Source: Athripsodes cinereus (Eukaryota; Arthropoda; Insecta; Trichoptera; Leptoceridae). Taken from it: a DNA stretch of 64,000 nt. A program made the translations under genes and the position numbers. Below, one piece after another: positions 40,562-51,479 of this stretch; the stretch's first letter is position 1; each line of letters begins with the position of its first letter. The notes beneath the pieces were generated by a model that was given only the letters and a program-made list of their open reading frames with translations, did not search any database and was not told the origin of the DNA. The DNA lies in the NCBI GenBank assembly GCA_947579605.1, contig OX388321.1:16483614-16547613 (forward strand). Reading direction: 5' to 3'.

Positions 40562-41254
40562 TTGAGAAATGTTGTTGATTTTGAGTATTCCATACAGGGT
40601 GAAAAGATTACTAGAGAGACGGAAATTCGAGACTTGGGGGTAGTATTTGATGATAAGATGTCATTCATTAATCATATTGAGGATATAATAGCTAAAGCAA
40701 TGAGGACTCTTGGTTTTGTACTTCGTACAGTCGCCGACTTTCGAAATGTTCATGCTATAAATCGGTTATACACATCGTTGGTTCGGAGTCAGTTAGAGTA
40801 TAACACACCCATATGGTCACCGACTTACAACGTTCATATCAATAATATCAGTCGTGTCCAACGTAAATTCCTGCGTTTTGTTAATTTTAAATTGGGCATA
40901 CCAAGGGACAAATTGAGCTATGATTATCTGCAAGCATATCTCCATATAGAGAGCCTGTCAGATAGGAGAATAATAAATGATTTAATTTTTTTGTACAGAA
41001 TTGTAAATTCTCTTTTTGACAACCTTGAATTAACACAGCTAATAAAATACAGGGTGCCTGGACGATGTACTAGAGGCCGGGAACTGTTTTTTTGTGACAA
41101 TTATACTACTAACTACATAAGAGATACAGTGGTACCTCGATTGCATCGTCTCGGAAACCAATACTTGGACACGGCGGACGTTTTCAACATAAACATCTCT
41201 TGTCTTAAAAAGCATCTCAAAGACATTTTTAACCCTCAACGTCCTCCAGCTTGA
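40562..41254 (+). CDS. Jockey-like RT C-terminal fragment (about 230 codons)
   Basis: Thumb and C-terminal part of a LINE reverse transcriptase: TEIRDLGVVFDDKMSFINHI, then TLGFVLR, LVRSQLEYNTPIWSPTY and ISRVQRKFLRF. The catalytic palm (including YADD) lies upstream of the truncation and is absent. The frame starts at TTG and is open further upstream to 40538, so there is no real start codon. No internal stop, hence a fairly young insertion. Ends NPQRPPA. It cannot be catalytic. Confidence 0.8.
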   Translation: MRNVVDFEYSIQGEKITRETEIRDLGVVFDDKMSFINHIEDIIAKAMRTLGFVLRTVADFRNVHAINRLYTSLVRSQLEYNTPIWSPTYNVHINNISRVQRKFLRFVNFKLGIPRDKLSYDYLQAYLHIESLSDRRIINDLIFLYRIVNSLFDNLELTQLIKYRVPGRCTRGRELFFCDNYTTNYIRDTVVPRLHRLGNQYLDTADVFNINISCLKKHLKDIFNPQRPPA

Positions 41255-41411
41255 TGAAGCCTGTTGTTGCTTTTGCATTCAAAATTTACAAATGAAATCT
41301 AAATTGAGTGTCTTTGTTTTTGCAGGTTTTGTTTGTGTTTTTGTTTTGTTTATAATTATGTACATTTTTATTTAATTCGCATGTGATATTACTTTGCATA
41401 TCCTTAGTGAT

Positions 41412-41412
41412 T

Positions 41413-41461
<49 letters not shown>

Positions 41462-41480
41462 GTGTGTGTGTGTGTGTATA
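41412..41480. repeat. (GT)n microsatellite
   Basis: A long TG dinucleotide run interrupted once by GAGG, inside the LINE 3' UTR. Confidence 0.95.
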
Positions 41481-42359
41481 TATATTTTTATAAATTTTTC
41501 ATTATGTCTGATTTCCAAACTGTATTCTGATATCCTATAAATGTGTCTAAACTTTTATTTTTTTCCTTGTTTTATTTTTATTTTAAAATATATTACACAT
41601 TACTTTAATTTTTTCATAAATTAATGATAATTTGCGATTTTTCATGTTGAGTTGTATTGGTTCCGTACCGGTGTGCCGCTGCAGTGGTGTTGCACTGTAT
41701 TTTGCCTGTTTTATTTGTGTAGGTGTTAACATTTTATGCTGGTCCCGTTCTGTATATACATAGTGCATAGTTGCATACTTTGTATGTATGGGGGTATGTA
41801 AGGTAACTGGATGTGAAATTATTGTTACCGGTGTGATTATACTTGCTGTTTGTATTATGTATAGGTAGATGCCAAATTTTTCTCGTTGTGTTTAGTAATG
41901 CCTATTGATTATAGATTTTTTATGTATACATATTTTATTTGATTGACTTTATTATACTGTTTTTAACTTTGTTTTAATTAATTTTATTTCAACTTATATA
42001 TTTCATTTTGATGTTTCTCATTGATCTATTGTTTTTGATCTACTCATATATTTATTATTTTTAATTGATTTAAATTTCTACACTTTCATAGTATTTTATT
42101 TGCTAAGCATAGTTATGTTTTTTTTTTATTGAATTTTTTTTATATTTGCCCGTAAACACGGTTTGCTATATCGACTTCATTATTATAATTATATTTCTAA
42201 TATTGTATTTCACTTTCTGATAATGTTTTTTTGCTGACTTTCTTGTTGTTTTTTATGTTAATGTAAGGAAATTGTTTGTATTGCTTGTAAATGAGTCATT
42301 GTTATAAAAGGCTTTTGTGCCGTTGAATGTATGAATAAATAAATAAATAAATAAATCAA

Positions 42360-43125
42360 GAAAAAAATGCAAGATTAGGTAGATATCTATACAGATTTTT
42401 TTTTATTTATCAACATACCATTTAACATGGTAGTGGGGCAACCAGTGTACCTTTTCTCGGTATCCACTTAATCCTTTTTATGAAACGATGTTGGGTAACA
42501 TTGACACTTTATTGCCACAGTGAAAATGATAAATGGTGTTAATAACAAGATGAATTACTAATACCTACTTTCCACAAAACACATATGCCTTGCAGAAAAA
42601 ATGCAAGTTTAATTTTTGTGTCATAAAAAAAAGTTAATATAGGTACATATTTTTATTTTGTTTAGTTAGAATATATACATCCTTAATAAAATGTTTTCGT
42701 TTTCATCAACGTATAATCCTGTATTTGATGATATAATAATAATATAAATATATTTGAATAATTTTATTATTCATCCATCTATGAATAATATCGAAACTAG
42801 GAATCTGAAATACACCTGTTATGGGATTTAACACGGATGTTGATTATAATAATATATTATTCTCCATTGAATATGTATAACTTATTTATATTATCATCAT
42901 ATTCACGGTTTTCAAACATATTTCTTTGATAAAATACGTATAATCATCATATTATTATTATTGTCTACATTTTCGTAATATTTTATTTGTAGGTAGAAAT
43001 AATCTACACATTCACGTATTGAGACATTAAGACTGTTATGGCAATCAAACACTATTAGTCTAGTTTAGACTTGTGTGATTTAGCAAATTTGCGAATAATT
43101 TAGTGATTTAATTACTCGATACGAC
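42360..43125. other. AT-rich spacer
   Basis: No supported feature. Confidence 0.35.
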
Positions 43126-43129
43126 TCAA

Positions 43130-43374
43130 CTTCTTCTTCTTCAAGTGCTCTTTTGGGTCCCCATAACATTGGTGATCACCTCAGCGAAGCTTTCTCTGTC
43201 CTGCGCTGCTCGGAATAGCTCCTTCACACTTCGGATGCCGGTCCACTCCCCGGGTCCTTTGCGTCCCGTAATTTTCCCCTTCAATATCAGTTGGGGAAGA
43301 AGGTGGGATTTTTCCCCACGCAGAACATGACCCAGATGTGAAACCTTCCGAACCTTGATGATTGACAACAGCTC
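43130..43374 (-). pseudogene. RTE-E-like LINE 3' fragment
   Basis: The minus strand encodes VSHLGHVLRGEKSHLLPQLI, KGKITGRKGP, then directly EWTGIRSVKELFRAAQDRES. The GR..ISWLRNIR segment present at 51252 is missing, an in-frame internal deletion. The tail is (GAA)n (CTTCTTCTTC at 43130-43141). It differs enough from the other RTE-E copies to be a subfamily. Confidence 0.75.
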
Positions 43375-43950
43375 AACTAGATATTTATATTTTTTTTTGC
43401 TGTTTAGGCATATTTATTTACCCGTCCACTAAATTCCTCGCCATACGTCAAAGTTTATGTTGGACTAAGGCCAAAGGATATTTACCAAAAACTATTGATT
43501 GAAAATTTAATTTTATAAAATATAGTTATATGTTATCTGTCTATACCCTCGTGGTATTTACCATAACTGCTATTGTTACTAGAAAATCTGCATTTTTATA
43601 ATAATCATATACATTGATATTTCTGTGTCATATCAATATGCAATAAAGACATTCAAAAAAGGTTTTGAGCATATACCTAGTATGAGAACCCTTTGTTCAT
43701 GAGTTTTTGTTACTTTTAATATGCACATTTGCCGTGGTTCTCTACAAAACAGCGTTTTTCAAAATAATTTATCCAGGTTATTATTTAATAAAATTCCCAT
43801 CATCAAATAAATATTTGACACCTCTTTAATACGAAAATTAATTTTAAATTGACTACCGCGAAATGTGATTCATCAAAGCATGCAGAATGAAATAATCAAT
43901 TCTCAGAAATATGTCTTGTCACAATCAAATCAAATGAACACATTTTTGTG
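43375..43950. other. AT-rich spacer
   Basis: No supported feature. Confidence 0.35.
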
Positions 43951-43954
43951 TAAC

Positions 43955-44040
43955 TTTATTAATAATAATAATAGACTCTTTATTATTGTAATATGCACTA
44001 CATTCAATAGGCGTGCATATTGTCTGGAGGCAATATCTTC
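43955..44040 (-). mobile_element. LINE 3' end with (TTA)n tail
   Basis: Minus-strand GAAGATATTGCCTCCAGACA followed by AATAAAGAGTCTATTATTATT; same family as 27716-27810. Confidence 0.6.
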
Positions 44041-44077
44041 GAACAAATTTGTTTTTTTTTTAATTTATTTTGAGGTA

Positions 44078-44085
44078 CTCAACAG
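44078..44085. repeat. 8-bp TSD of hAT element, left
   Basis: CTCAACAG, identical to 45335-45342. Confidence 0.85.
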
Positions 44086-44422
44086 CAGAGATGTGACGTA
44101 TTTGAAATAAAAGTATTTAAAATACAAATACAAAATACAAAATACGTATTTGTATTTTGTATTTCAAATACCTTTTTGTAAAAAGTATTTTGTATTTTAT
44201 TTGAAATACTTTTTTTTGAGTATTTTGTATTTTACACAAAATACTTTTACAAAATACCTTTTTATTGTTTGAAACAAAATTCTGCCATTAATTGATATGT
44301 GCGTACGCAAGCTTTTTTTGCCAATTTGTTGAATTACAAATACAACGTTTCCATTAGAGTACTCCATGTTTGAGATATACACACATAATAATGATGATTG
44401 AACAAATTATACATGACGCCGT

Positions 44423-44608
44423 TTAACGATCCATGGCCATTTCAAGGGCGCTGTGATTTCTCCTGAATGGTAGCATTTTCAATTTTGTCTGAAGGCAATC
44501 TATTCCAGGCAGATGACGCTGCGACTTTGTTTCTTCTTTCTGCAAATTTAGAGGTATTTGCCCTTTTGAGTTCAACGAGTTTAAGAAGCTGAGCACAGTC
44601 TTCGCCAC
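44423..44608 (-). pseudogene. Possible captured LINE C-terminal segment inside hAT
   Basis: In another minus-strand frame of this region one reads ELKRANTSKFAERRNKVAAS followed by SAWNRLPSDKIENAT. A run of the type F..RR...AA..WN.LP is common at the C-terminus of Jockey/CR1-type LINE proteins. Only about 50 codons are present and the frame closes soon after. The ATG-initiated frame given by these coordinates overlaps it and is probably not the real one. Confidence 0.35.
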
Positions 44609-44619
44609 ACATTTTCGTC

Positions 44620-44690
44620 AGCGGAACAGCTCAGTGGGTAGTGTGCTGCCTTGTGGACAGTGAGACACAGTTTAAACACCAGTATCTCTA
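44620..44690 (+). repeat. tRNA-like sequence inside hAT
   Basis: GCGGAACAGCTCAGTGGGTA is strongly reminiscent of a tRNA acceptor plus D arm (A box), and AGTTTAAACACC about 40 bp later is a poor B box. Probably a SINE head or tRNA fragment captured by the hAT, not a functional tRNA gene. Confidence 0.4.
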
Positions 44691-45090
44691 GGACATTTAT
44701 GTATACTCTTGTCCAGTTTTTCATTCATCAATGGCATTCATCAATTGTCTGCAAGCAATGCTATATCGAATCATGTCAACCCTTTCTCCATTTATGTATA
44801 CTCTTGTCCAGTTTTTCATTCATCAATGGCATTCATCAATTGTCTGCAAGCAATGCTATATCGAATCATGTCAACCCTTTCTCCATTTATGTATACTCTT
44901 GTCCAGTTTTTCATTCATCAATGGCATTCATCAATTGTCTGCAAGCAATGCTATATCGAATCATGTCAACCCTTTCTCCATTTATGTATACTTTTGTCCA
45001 GTTTTTCATTCATCAATTGTCTGCAAGCAATGCTATATCGAATCATGTCAACCCTTTCTCCATTTATGTATACTTTTGTCCAGTTTTAAA
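44691..45090 (+). repeat. 95-bp minisatellite, about 4.2 units
   Basis: Unit starts (GTATACTCTTGTCCAG) at 44701, 44796, 44891, 44986 and 45068; the last full unit is 82 bp through loss of 13 bp. The first three units are nearly identical. The unit has no stop in any plus-strand frame, and 95 is not a multiple of three, so three overlapping long frames arise automatically; I do not call these genes. Confidence 0.92.
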
Positions 45091-45334
45091 TTTCTCTTTC
45101 ATTCATCAATTGTTTAAATATTAAATACTTTTGTCTTACACCTTGTTCGACTATTTGTAAAAAGTATTTTAAAAAGGTATTTTAAAAAAGTATTTTGAAA
45201 ATACATATTTTGTATTTTGTATTTAAATACCATTTTGAAAAAGTATTTAGTATTTTGTATTTGAAATACAAAAATTCAAAAGTATTTGTATTTTGTATTT
45301 AAATACTTTTTTGAAAGTATTTTGCACATCTCTG

Positions 45335-45342
45335 CTCAACAG
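45335..45342. repeat. 8-bp TSD of hAT element, right
   Basis: CTCAACAG, identical to 44078-44085. Confidence 0.85.
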
Positions 45343-45695
45343 ATGTTTGATACGTATTATCAACTTAATCAGCAAAAATCACACAAATAATCAAACATCT
45401 AAGCCATGCACACGACATCAATAGATACATTTATGACACGGATAGGATGAATTATGTGTTCAATGCATACAGTTACACCATTTGTACGAGTATCAAATGG
45501 AAAATATAGATAATAATGACAAGATTATTGTTTAATTTTTCTATCTATCGTGTATACTTTTTAAAATATTTTGTGTGATTTTGTGCAAAATGCGTTAAAA
45601 ATATGTTTGAAAAAGTCATTATATTAACAAGATGACGTTGTTTATTTTTTCCTTGTTATTTCGTATGTGTGTATTTTTATAAGTAGGCATAACAT
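45343..45695. other. AT-rich spacer
   Basis: No supported feature. Confidence 0.35.
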
Positions 45696-45699
45696 TATT

Positions 45700-45770
45700 G
45701 AGGGCAGAGTGGTCACCGGGGCAGGTGCGCGCCCCTAGTTACGTCGGCGGCCACTGCCAGGTACAATCGC
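45700..45770 (-). repeat. GC-rich block resembling a solo hAT terminus
   Basis: On the minus strand it reads CAGTGGCCGCCGACGTAACT followed by AGGGGCGCGC, which partly resembles the CAGTGGCGTAGCTAGG terminus of the 4118-6945 element. No partner end or TSD was found. Confidence 0.3.
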
Positions 45771-45949
45771 GCCCAATATCGTTATAATTATTATACAGGC
45801 TTCTCATCTATACACTACAAGATAATATGAGAAAGATAAAAGGTTGTAAATGACAAAAATAAAACATCGATTATGATGAATTCAAATCGGTATTCCACTC
45901 TTCTCTGTGCATTGGCGAGTATCGTATTTAATTCAACAATAATATCCCA

Positions 45950-46030
45950 ACTATTCTGAATGTCTAAATTTTATGATACAGAGAAGAAGACCTTGGTGTT
46001 TTTTACATGCAATTAGTCCTCTAGTTGATG
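45950..46030 (+). mobile_element. Short RTE-A-derived element, remnant
   Basis: ATTCTGAATGTCTAAATTTT, TTTTTTACATGCAATTAGTC and TAGTTGATGG keep the order of the family mid and 3' parts. Confidence 0.4.
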
Positions 46031-46035
46031 GTAAA

Positions 46036-46140
46036 TTTATTTATTTATTTATTAATACAATGGACGGCCATAATATAATAGCCTTTAACAGAAAAAAAAG
46101 AAATAATAAACATTATATAAAACCTAATACACAAATAATA
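46036..46140 (-). mobile_element. Jockey-like LINE 3' end
   Basis: Minus-strand AAAGGCTATTATATTATGGC then ATTAATAAATAAATAAATAA, like the ends at 35645 and 42358. Confidence 0.5.
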
Positions 46141-46274
46141 CTTAACAAAGTTTCCACCAATAAAATACTTAATTCACACAATGTCTATGTGCATACAGTT
46201 ATATCATAAAAAATGTTTTGTGAATTATAATATAGTAAATGATACAAAATATAAATGCTGCAATCGTAAACAAA

Positions 46275-46297
46275 GAGAGAGAGAGAGAGAGAGAGAT
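46275..46297. repeat. (GA)n microsatellite
   Basis: About 11 GA units. Confidence 0.9.
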
Positions 46298-48078
46298 GAT
46301 TATTTTATATTTTTTACATTTGTCACGAGTGAACAAACAGATATATGTTTTAAGAATGTCCAATTATATAGCAAAGCTCTTTCGTCAACGAGGCTTAAGA
46401 CGTGGCAGTCTAAATGTCCCTTTTTTATACACCGATATCAGATTAGCGAAGGGTAATTTGATTGGATTGGAAGTAGGTTTAAAAATTTGATGATTGATTG
46501 TGCGGTAAATAAGTTTGCATCCCTATTCGTATTGAATATGGGTGAGCGGAGAAAATGAAGTATAGCATACACGATCCAACACGCCCACTGGCCTCAAGGT
46601 GGTAACAATACTTCAACACCACTCATTATTATTACGGGAACCGCTCTCCACATATTAACTATCTCTCATATTATATGGTCACCATACATTCACATAACGC
46701 AACTGATAAAACACTTTTTAATTTCCATTTTTGTCACGACCTTCGCCTTCATTTTATTCAGCGAATTCACTAACTAACCTAATTTTGAAGGATCTCGTGA
46801 TAGTATTCATATACACCAATACCTATTTATTTAATTTAAATTACAGTACAAACATTTGAGCTGCTCGGTGGTTTATGAAGTACCTATTGGGTATCTCATC
46901 CAGAGATTTATAATTCTAATGTTCCACCTTTTTTACACTATCACATTTATTAGTTATTAGTCAAAGCTTTGTGCCCACATCGTGACAAAACATATTTCAT
47001 AATTTTAAAAATGTAACAAAAACTATGTAACTATATCATTCCATTCACAATTTCGAGCGCTTTCGCCAAGCTTACCCCAGGGTTTTTTAAAAAACAAACA
47101 TTTTACTTACTGTTAAGTTATAAGGGGTATATTTGGGTTAATTCAATCTTTAGATTCAAAAAAATATTATTGAAAAAACGATAATTCATGACAACATAAT
47201 TTTGCTGCGTGCAAAAACCATGCTAGAAATCAAATTAGCCAAACTAAAATTGTCTATGCGATATTCCTTAAAATGATATTCAATATCTCAGAATTCTGTT
47301 TACCTATATCACATGAAATATGTCAATATTTGTATCTAAATTGTTAAAAATATGATCTATATAACAAATAAGAGCATGACATTGTTCGATGTAATTTGAA
47401 ACAATTACCTACATCGAATTATTATTAATAAAATAAAAAATATAAAATAGAAGTTCTCAGTCATCAAAATAGTTTCCTTTAACTCGTAAAAATACGTGAT
47501 GACTGATTGATATAAAGAAATCATTGTCACCCTAGACTCGCTAAACGTTCAGCTCGTTTCCCTCCGAGTATTATTGGTTGTTGTGTTATTTGAATTTCGG
47601 GCGCCATTTTTGATCCATGGATCACGTAATTTCGGCGCGATTCATGATATACGAACCCTATAACTACCATTGCTTAGTCAAAAAGCCTTAACCACACCCC
47701 TTTAACATGTTGTTGTGTTGTAAAAAAAAAGTAAAAATAATAATAATACACCAAACTAATTAACACATCACACAAGTCTAACCGAATCGTTTTAACAAGG
47801 GTCTATAAATAATAGAGACTGAATTATTTTTACAAGTCATTTCGGGTGTAGTTCTAGTTTCTTTTTGCACAAATAGTAGGCCAATACGTAGGTAAAAAGT
47901 AGGTCAAAACTATATAGACGGCAGTTCAAGGTAACATTCATCCGGTAAAAAAAATATATGTACAAAGATAGCCGTTTATTGACAGTCCGTCGTCCGGTGA
48001 AAAAAACGGACGTCTACAAGCGCTCTAATGGTGCTCAAATAGACAAAGCCCGTGCCATATCAAACACTTACACAATCA
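46298..48078. other. AT-rich stretch, nothing firmly recognised
   Basis: A GC-richer patch at about 47530-47660 (GGGCGCCATTTTTGATCCAT) and another at about 47975-48055 are unassigned. The frames at 46181 and 46239 are driven by the GA repeat. Confidence 0.4.
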
Positions 48079-48090
48079 TATAGAAAACAA

Positions 48091-48335
48091 TCCCGTGGAG
48101 CACCCGGTAAAGAATTGGTCTCCCACTCTTCTGCGTAAGTTTTCGAGTGTCCTGTAAAAGGCAGGTGTTCGAAAAAATTAAGACATTTTACATCTTAAAT
48201 TCAGCGATGAGGTTTGCCACCCATCCTGAATGTCTTGATTTTATATTGGCACGAAGAGGACAGTTTGCATGTTTCTTACATGCAGCTGATCTGCTGGCTA
48301 CCCCACTTGTGGGATATGCCGTGATGGTATAGTAG
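48091..48335 (+). mobile_element. Short RTE-A-derived element, best full-length copy (245 bp)
   Basis: Bounded by the 12-bp duplication TATAGAAAACAA (48079-48090 and 48336-48347). Order: a unique 5' part of 111 bp starting TCCCGTGGAGCACCCGGTAA with a stem-loop (TTCGA...CCTG/CAGG...TCGAA, about 48135-48166); then CAGCGATGAGGTTTGCCACC (48202-48221), shared with the 5' end and start codon of RTE-A; a private middle of about 75 bp; then CTACCCCACTTGTGGGATAT and GCCGTGATGGTATAGTAG, matching the RTE-A 3' end and tail. It encodes nothing of its own. Mobilisation by the RTE-A reverse transcriptase through the shared 3' end is inferred. Confidence 0.9.
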
Positions 48336-48347
48336 TATAGAAAACAA

Positions 48348-49425
48348 ATTATAAGTAAAATAATAAAAATTGGATTACATTAGTCATACTCTCATTACAA
48401 ACAGACACATCTCCAAACACATGTAACACAGTTCACAACACAAACACCAACTCACATCTATTCACCCATAATACAACACAAAATTCATGTCCTACTCACA
48501 CGAAATAACACATTCTCCAACCCACAAACACAACGCAATACACCCCATAGCTAACACACAAAACTAAAAATAAATTAAACTCGGAATACTTTAATCCTAA
48601 AATGACTTATGCGTTTTGATGGCGTTATTGCATTCACAAAAATGTACCTTCCACTTCCCTTACTTTTTCCTATACCTACTGCAATTATTATTTCATTTTA
48701 TTCATTCAAAATGCGTTTTATTATTGGTAGAGTAGTGTGAACGATAGGTATAGGTAGAACAGTACAATATATTATTATAACTGATGTGAGTATCGAGATA
48801 AGTGCAATCTAAATTCAATTCCATACAAGAGCATACTCAACCGTTTATAGTATACCTACTGTATGACTGTAGTGGTTCGCTATTAATTTTCTGGGTGTGA
48901 ACTGTGTACTTTGCACTGTTTGATAGCGATCTATCCCTTTGAACAATTGTTTGAAATGTTTTTTGCAATGATCTCCACAAACCGTTCATTATTTATATAT
49001 TTTATCACCCCAATATCGGATTGAAATAAAGAGGGGTTTTTAAATTGTGCAAATATTTATGTACATATTGATTTTTTTTATACTAAACCTTTTTGTATTC
49101 CGATTCTATAAATGATTTTTCACGTGCGAATGCGCGATGTTGAAAAAGCAGTAAAATTAAAAGTTATTTAAAGTAGGAAAAATAATTAAATAAGCACCGA
49201 TTTTGTTTATGCCATGGATTGGATTCAAGCTAATAAAATATGATTATTTTGCATAGGTAATTAATAATTATTAATAAAAAAAATATCAAAAGGATCTAGG
49301 TATATAGGTATGCAGGTTCAGGTACATATGATAAGAAAAGAATACGGGAAACCACGAAAAATTTAAGTATTTCTTTTCAGTAATCTCTCTAAGAAATATA
49401 AATGCATACATTGATATGTGCCGCT
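48348..49425. other. AT-rich spacer
   Basis: Includes a CACA-rich stretch (48400-48560, many ACACAA words). No gene seen. Confidence 0.4.
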
Positions 49426-49429
49426 AAGG

Positions 49430-49505
49430 AAGTGGTATTTTTTACATGAAGACGACCACTTGCATGTTTTTTACACGCAGTAAGACTCTACCGGAAGATA
49501 AAGCT
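49430..49505 (+). repeat. Possible remnant of the short RTE-A-derived family
   Basis: AAGACGACCACTTGCATGTT, then TTTTACACGCAGTAAGACTC, then a decayed end. Confidence 0.35.
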
Positions 49506-50685
49506 GGAATACACGTACGTAGAAAAAAAATCAAATCATGAGTAGGGACCTACTGCTTCAGAAATACCTTTTAGTCCACCATTAAGTAACTTCAATTTAA
49601 TATTTCAGTGTAAAGATAGTAAATCTCTATGTTACATTCCCAGTCCTGATGATGGCAATTCGTTGATGAAAGCGTTTGGATTGTTTTTGGGATACTTGTT
49701 ATATATTACAATAGAACATAAAACAGTGTTATATTATATTCGTAAATTAATAATTGTATCACCAATGTATGTAAAGACAAATTATAAGCAAAGACTGATA
49801 AATTAAGAAGATAGTTATTATAGTAGTAATAAATTTATTCAAAGTACCTATATACACAACTTCATAACACGTATACCTACTGTACCTTGATATTATTTAG
49901 TATATGTGATTAAGTATATTATGTTCATAAATTTGTTGAATATGTTCTAATTATAAGGTATGTACTATGTATTTTAGTTTCTCACAATGGTTTTGTATCA
50001 GTGTAGTGACGTTGGCGGTCTTTTTGTATTATCACCTGCGTATAAAGTAATAATTCACAGGTGCTATGTTAATAATAGGTAGTAGAGACCACTGGCGTGC
50101 AATCCAAATACGCAAAAAAGCACAGCTAGTTTGGGAAACGAAAAAGGTCACCGACGCATATTGAATATTGTTCATTTTTTCTGACGTATCACTCATTTTC
50201 ATTTTGAAATTCGGTAATATTGAGGCATACCATAATCTTATTTTTTTCTTTGTTGTTTGATCGTTTTTTTATTGTGATGGATGGAAATAGTACAAATTTG
50301 GGTGGATCGCCAATATATCCAAGAAATAAAATAGAAATTTTATTGCTTGCATATTGTAAATTCGATGGATGGATCTATATGGAATACACTAGAAATATGA
50401 GGTTTGGTTTAATTACCTTTATGACACAAAAATGAAAGACTTGAAATTTTTTTAAATTCCAAAACTAATTTAAAATTTAGATGAGGGGGAGGTAGGAATG
50501 TGAGAAGCTAGAAAATTTATGAATTTTCATTGGTACAATAATGATGATCAATCATGAATTATTTGAAATCATTATACCAAATTTAAAATTGAAAATATGG
50601 TAACCTGAACGAGAGGGGTGGGTGGTTAACAAGGATATAGGTATTTGCTAATATGTTTTATTGAGAAAGCATAACCATGTTTTAT
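49506..50685. other. AT-rich spacer
   Basis: No firm feature. The 71-codon frame at 50220-50435 has no recognisable motif. Confidence 0.35.
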
Positions 50686-50689
50686 ATAA

Positions 50690-50830
50690 TTTGTTTTTTA
50701 ACTAACATTTTTTTTATATAACTTAAGTTGTAATTGGCTTTAATTTCGCACAATTATTGTTTTGTTTATTATGTTATATAAGCTGTAAAATTTGAAATAA
50801 ATAAATAAAAAAATATATATATATATATTT
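50690..50830 (+). mobile_element. LINE-type 3' end
   Basis: AAATTTGAAATAAATAAATA followed by an (AT)n run, in the style of the other LINE tails in the window. Confidence 0.35.
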
Positions 50831-50856
50831 ATAAAAAGTGTAGTCCCGCCACTGCC

Positions 50857-51250
50857 TGTAAAGATATATTGGTAAGTAGGTACTTGCACACGTATCATTA
50901 AACTGATTATATCAAATGATTTCTAACATTTTCGTAGTTAATAAAGTTATTTTAACTTTATTATTCAGAAATTATACACTACTATTATTACATATTATAT
51001 TACTAATATTACCTACTAATAATAATTCGAATTACATAATTACTTCATTTGTACAATAATCATGTTCTTTACAATGTATAGAACTCACGTAATGATTTCA
51101 AATTAGATTACAGAAAAAAGTTCGATGACTTGAATAGTTTTTTTAAGTTTGGAAGCAATATGTTGTTGATAAACCTTTTGTTGCATTTTTTTACATTAAT
51201 TTTTACATATTATATTTAGTTCTTATCCCGATTTGCACAATTAGATTAGA
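50857..51250. other. AT-rich spacer
   Basis: No supported feature. Confidence 0.35.
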
Positions 51251-51251
51251 C

Positions 51252-51478
51252 AGATGCCTTGCTGCAATTTATGAATATACACCAAATAGAGGGAAGACGG
51301 GGAGTTGGCAGAAAACAGATCTCCTGGTTGCGCAACATTAGAGAGTGGATCGGAATGAGGACAGTGGATGACCTGTTCAGAGCAGCACAGGACAGGGAGG
51401 TTTTCGCCGGAGTGATCGCCAACGTCGGGAGGACCTGACATGGCACAGAAAGAAGAAGAATACATAAAATACCCTGTC
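51252..51478 (+). pseudogene. RTE-E LINE 3' fragment
   Basis: Encodes EGRRGVGRKQISWLRNIREW, IGMRTVDDLFRAAQDREVF and AGVIANVGRT before a stop, then AAAGAAGAAGAATAC as tail. 5' truncated. The plus-strand frame is open over about 55 codons. The two minus-strand frames here are shadows. Confidence 0.82.
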
Positions 51479-51479
51479 T

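Larger units (their letters stand above)
40538..42358 (+). mobile_element. Jockey-like LINE, 5' truncated, long 3' UTR
   Basis: The coding remnant ends at 41254. A T-rich 3' UTR of about 1.1 kb follows, with a GT microsatellite, ending AATAAATAAATAAATAAATA (about 42332-42355). The 5' border lies near 40538. No TSD found. Clade assignment is from the style of the RT C-terminal region. Confidence 0.72.
44086..45334. mobile_element. Non-autonomous hAT element (1249 bp) with internal minisatellite
   Basis: Termini CAGAGATGTG (44086-44095) and CACATCTCTG (45325-45334), with the 8-bp TSD CTCAACAG (44078-44085 and 45335-45342). The subterminal 150-170 bp on each side are dense in AAATAC/GTATTT words in both orientations, giving extensive inverted complementarity. 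The centre holds a minus-strand stretch resembling a LINE C-terminus (44423-44608), a tRNA-like stretch (44620-44690) and a 95-bp tandem repeat. No transposase. The interior looks like captured foreign sequence. Confidence 0.9.

Noticed and set aside
44651..45124. Three overlapping frames of 126-157 codons encoding a repetitive protein
   Set aside because: They follow from a 95-bp tandem repeat lacking stops in all frames; no sign of coding selection.
50094..50856. CACTGGCGTGC and CCGCCACTG as ends of a fourth hAT element
   Set aside because: The two termini match poorly and no 8-bp duplication flanks them.
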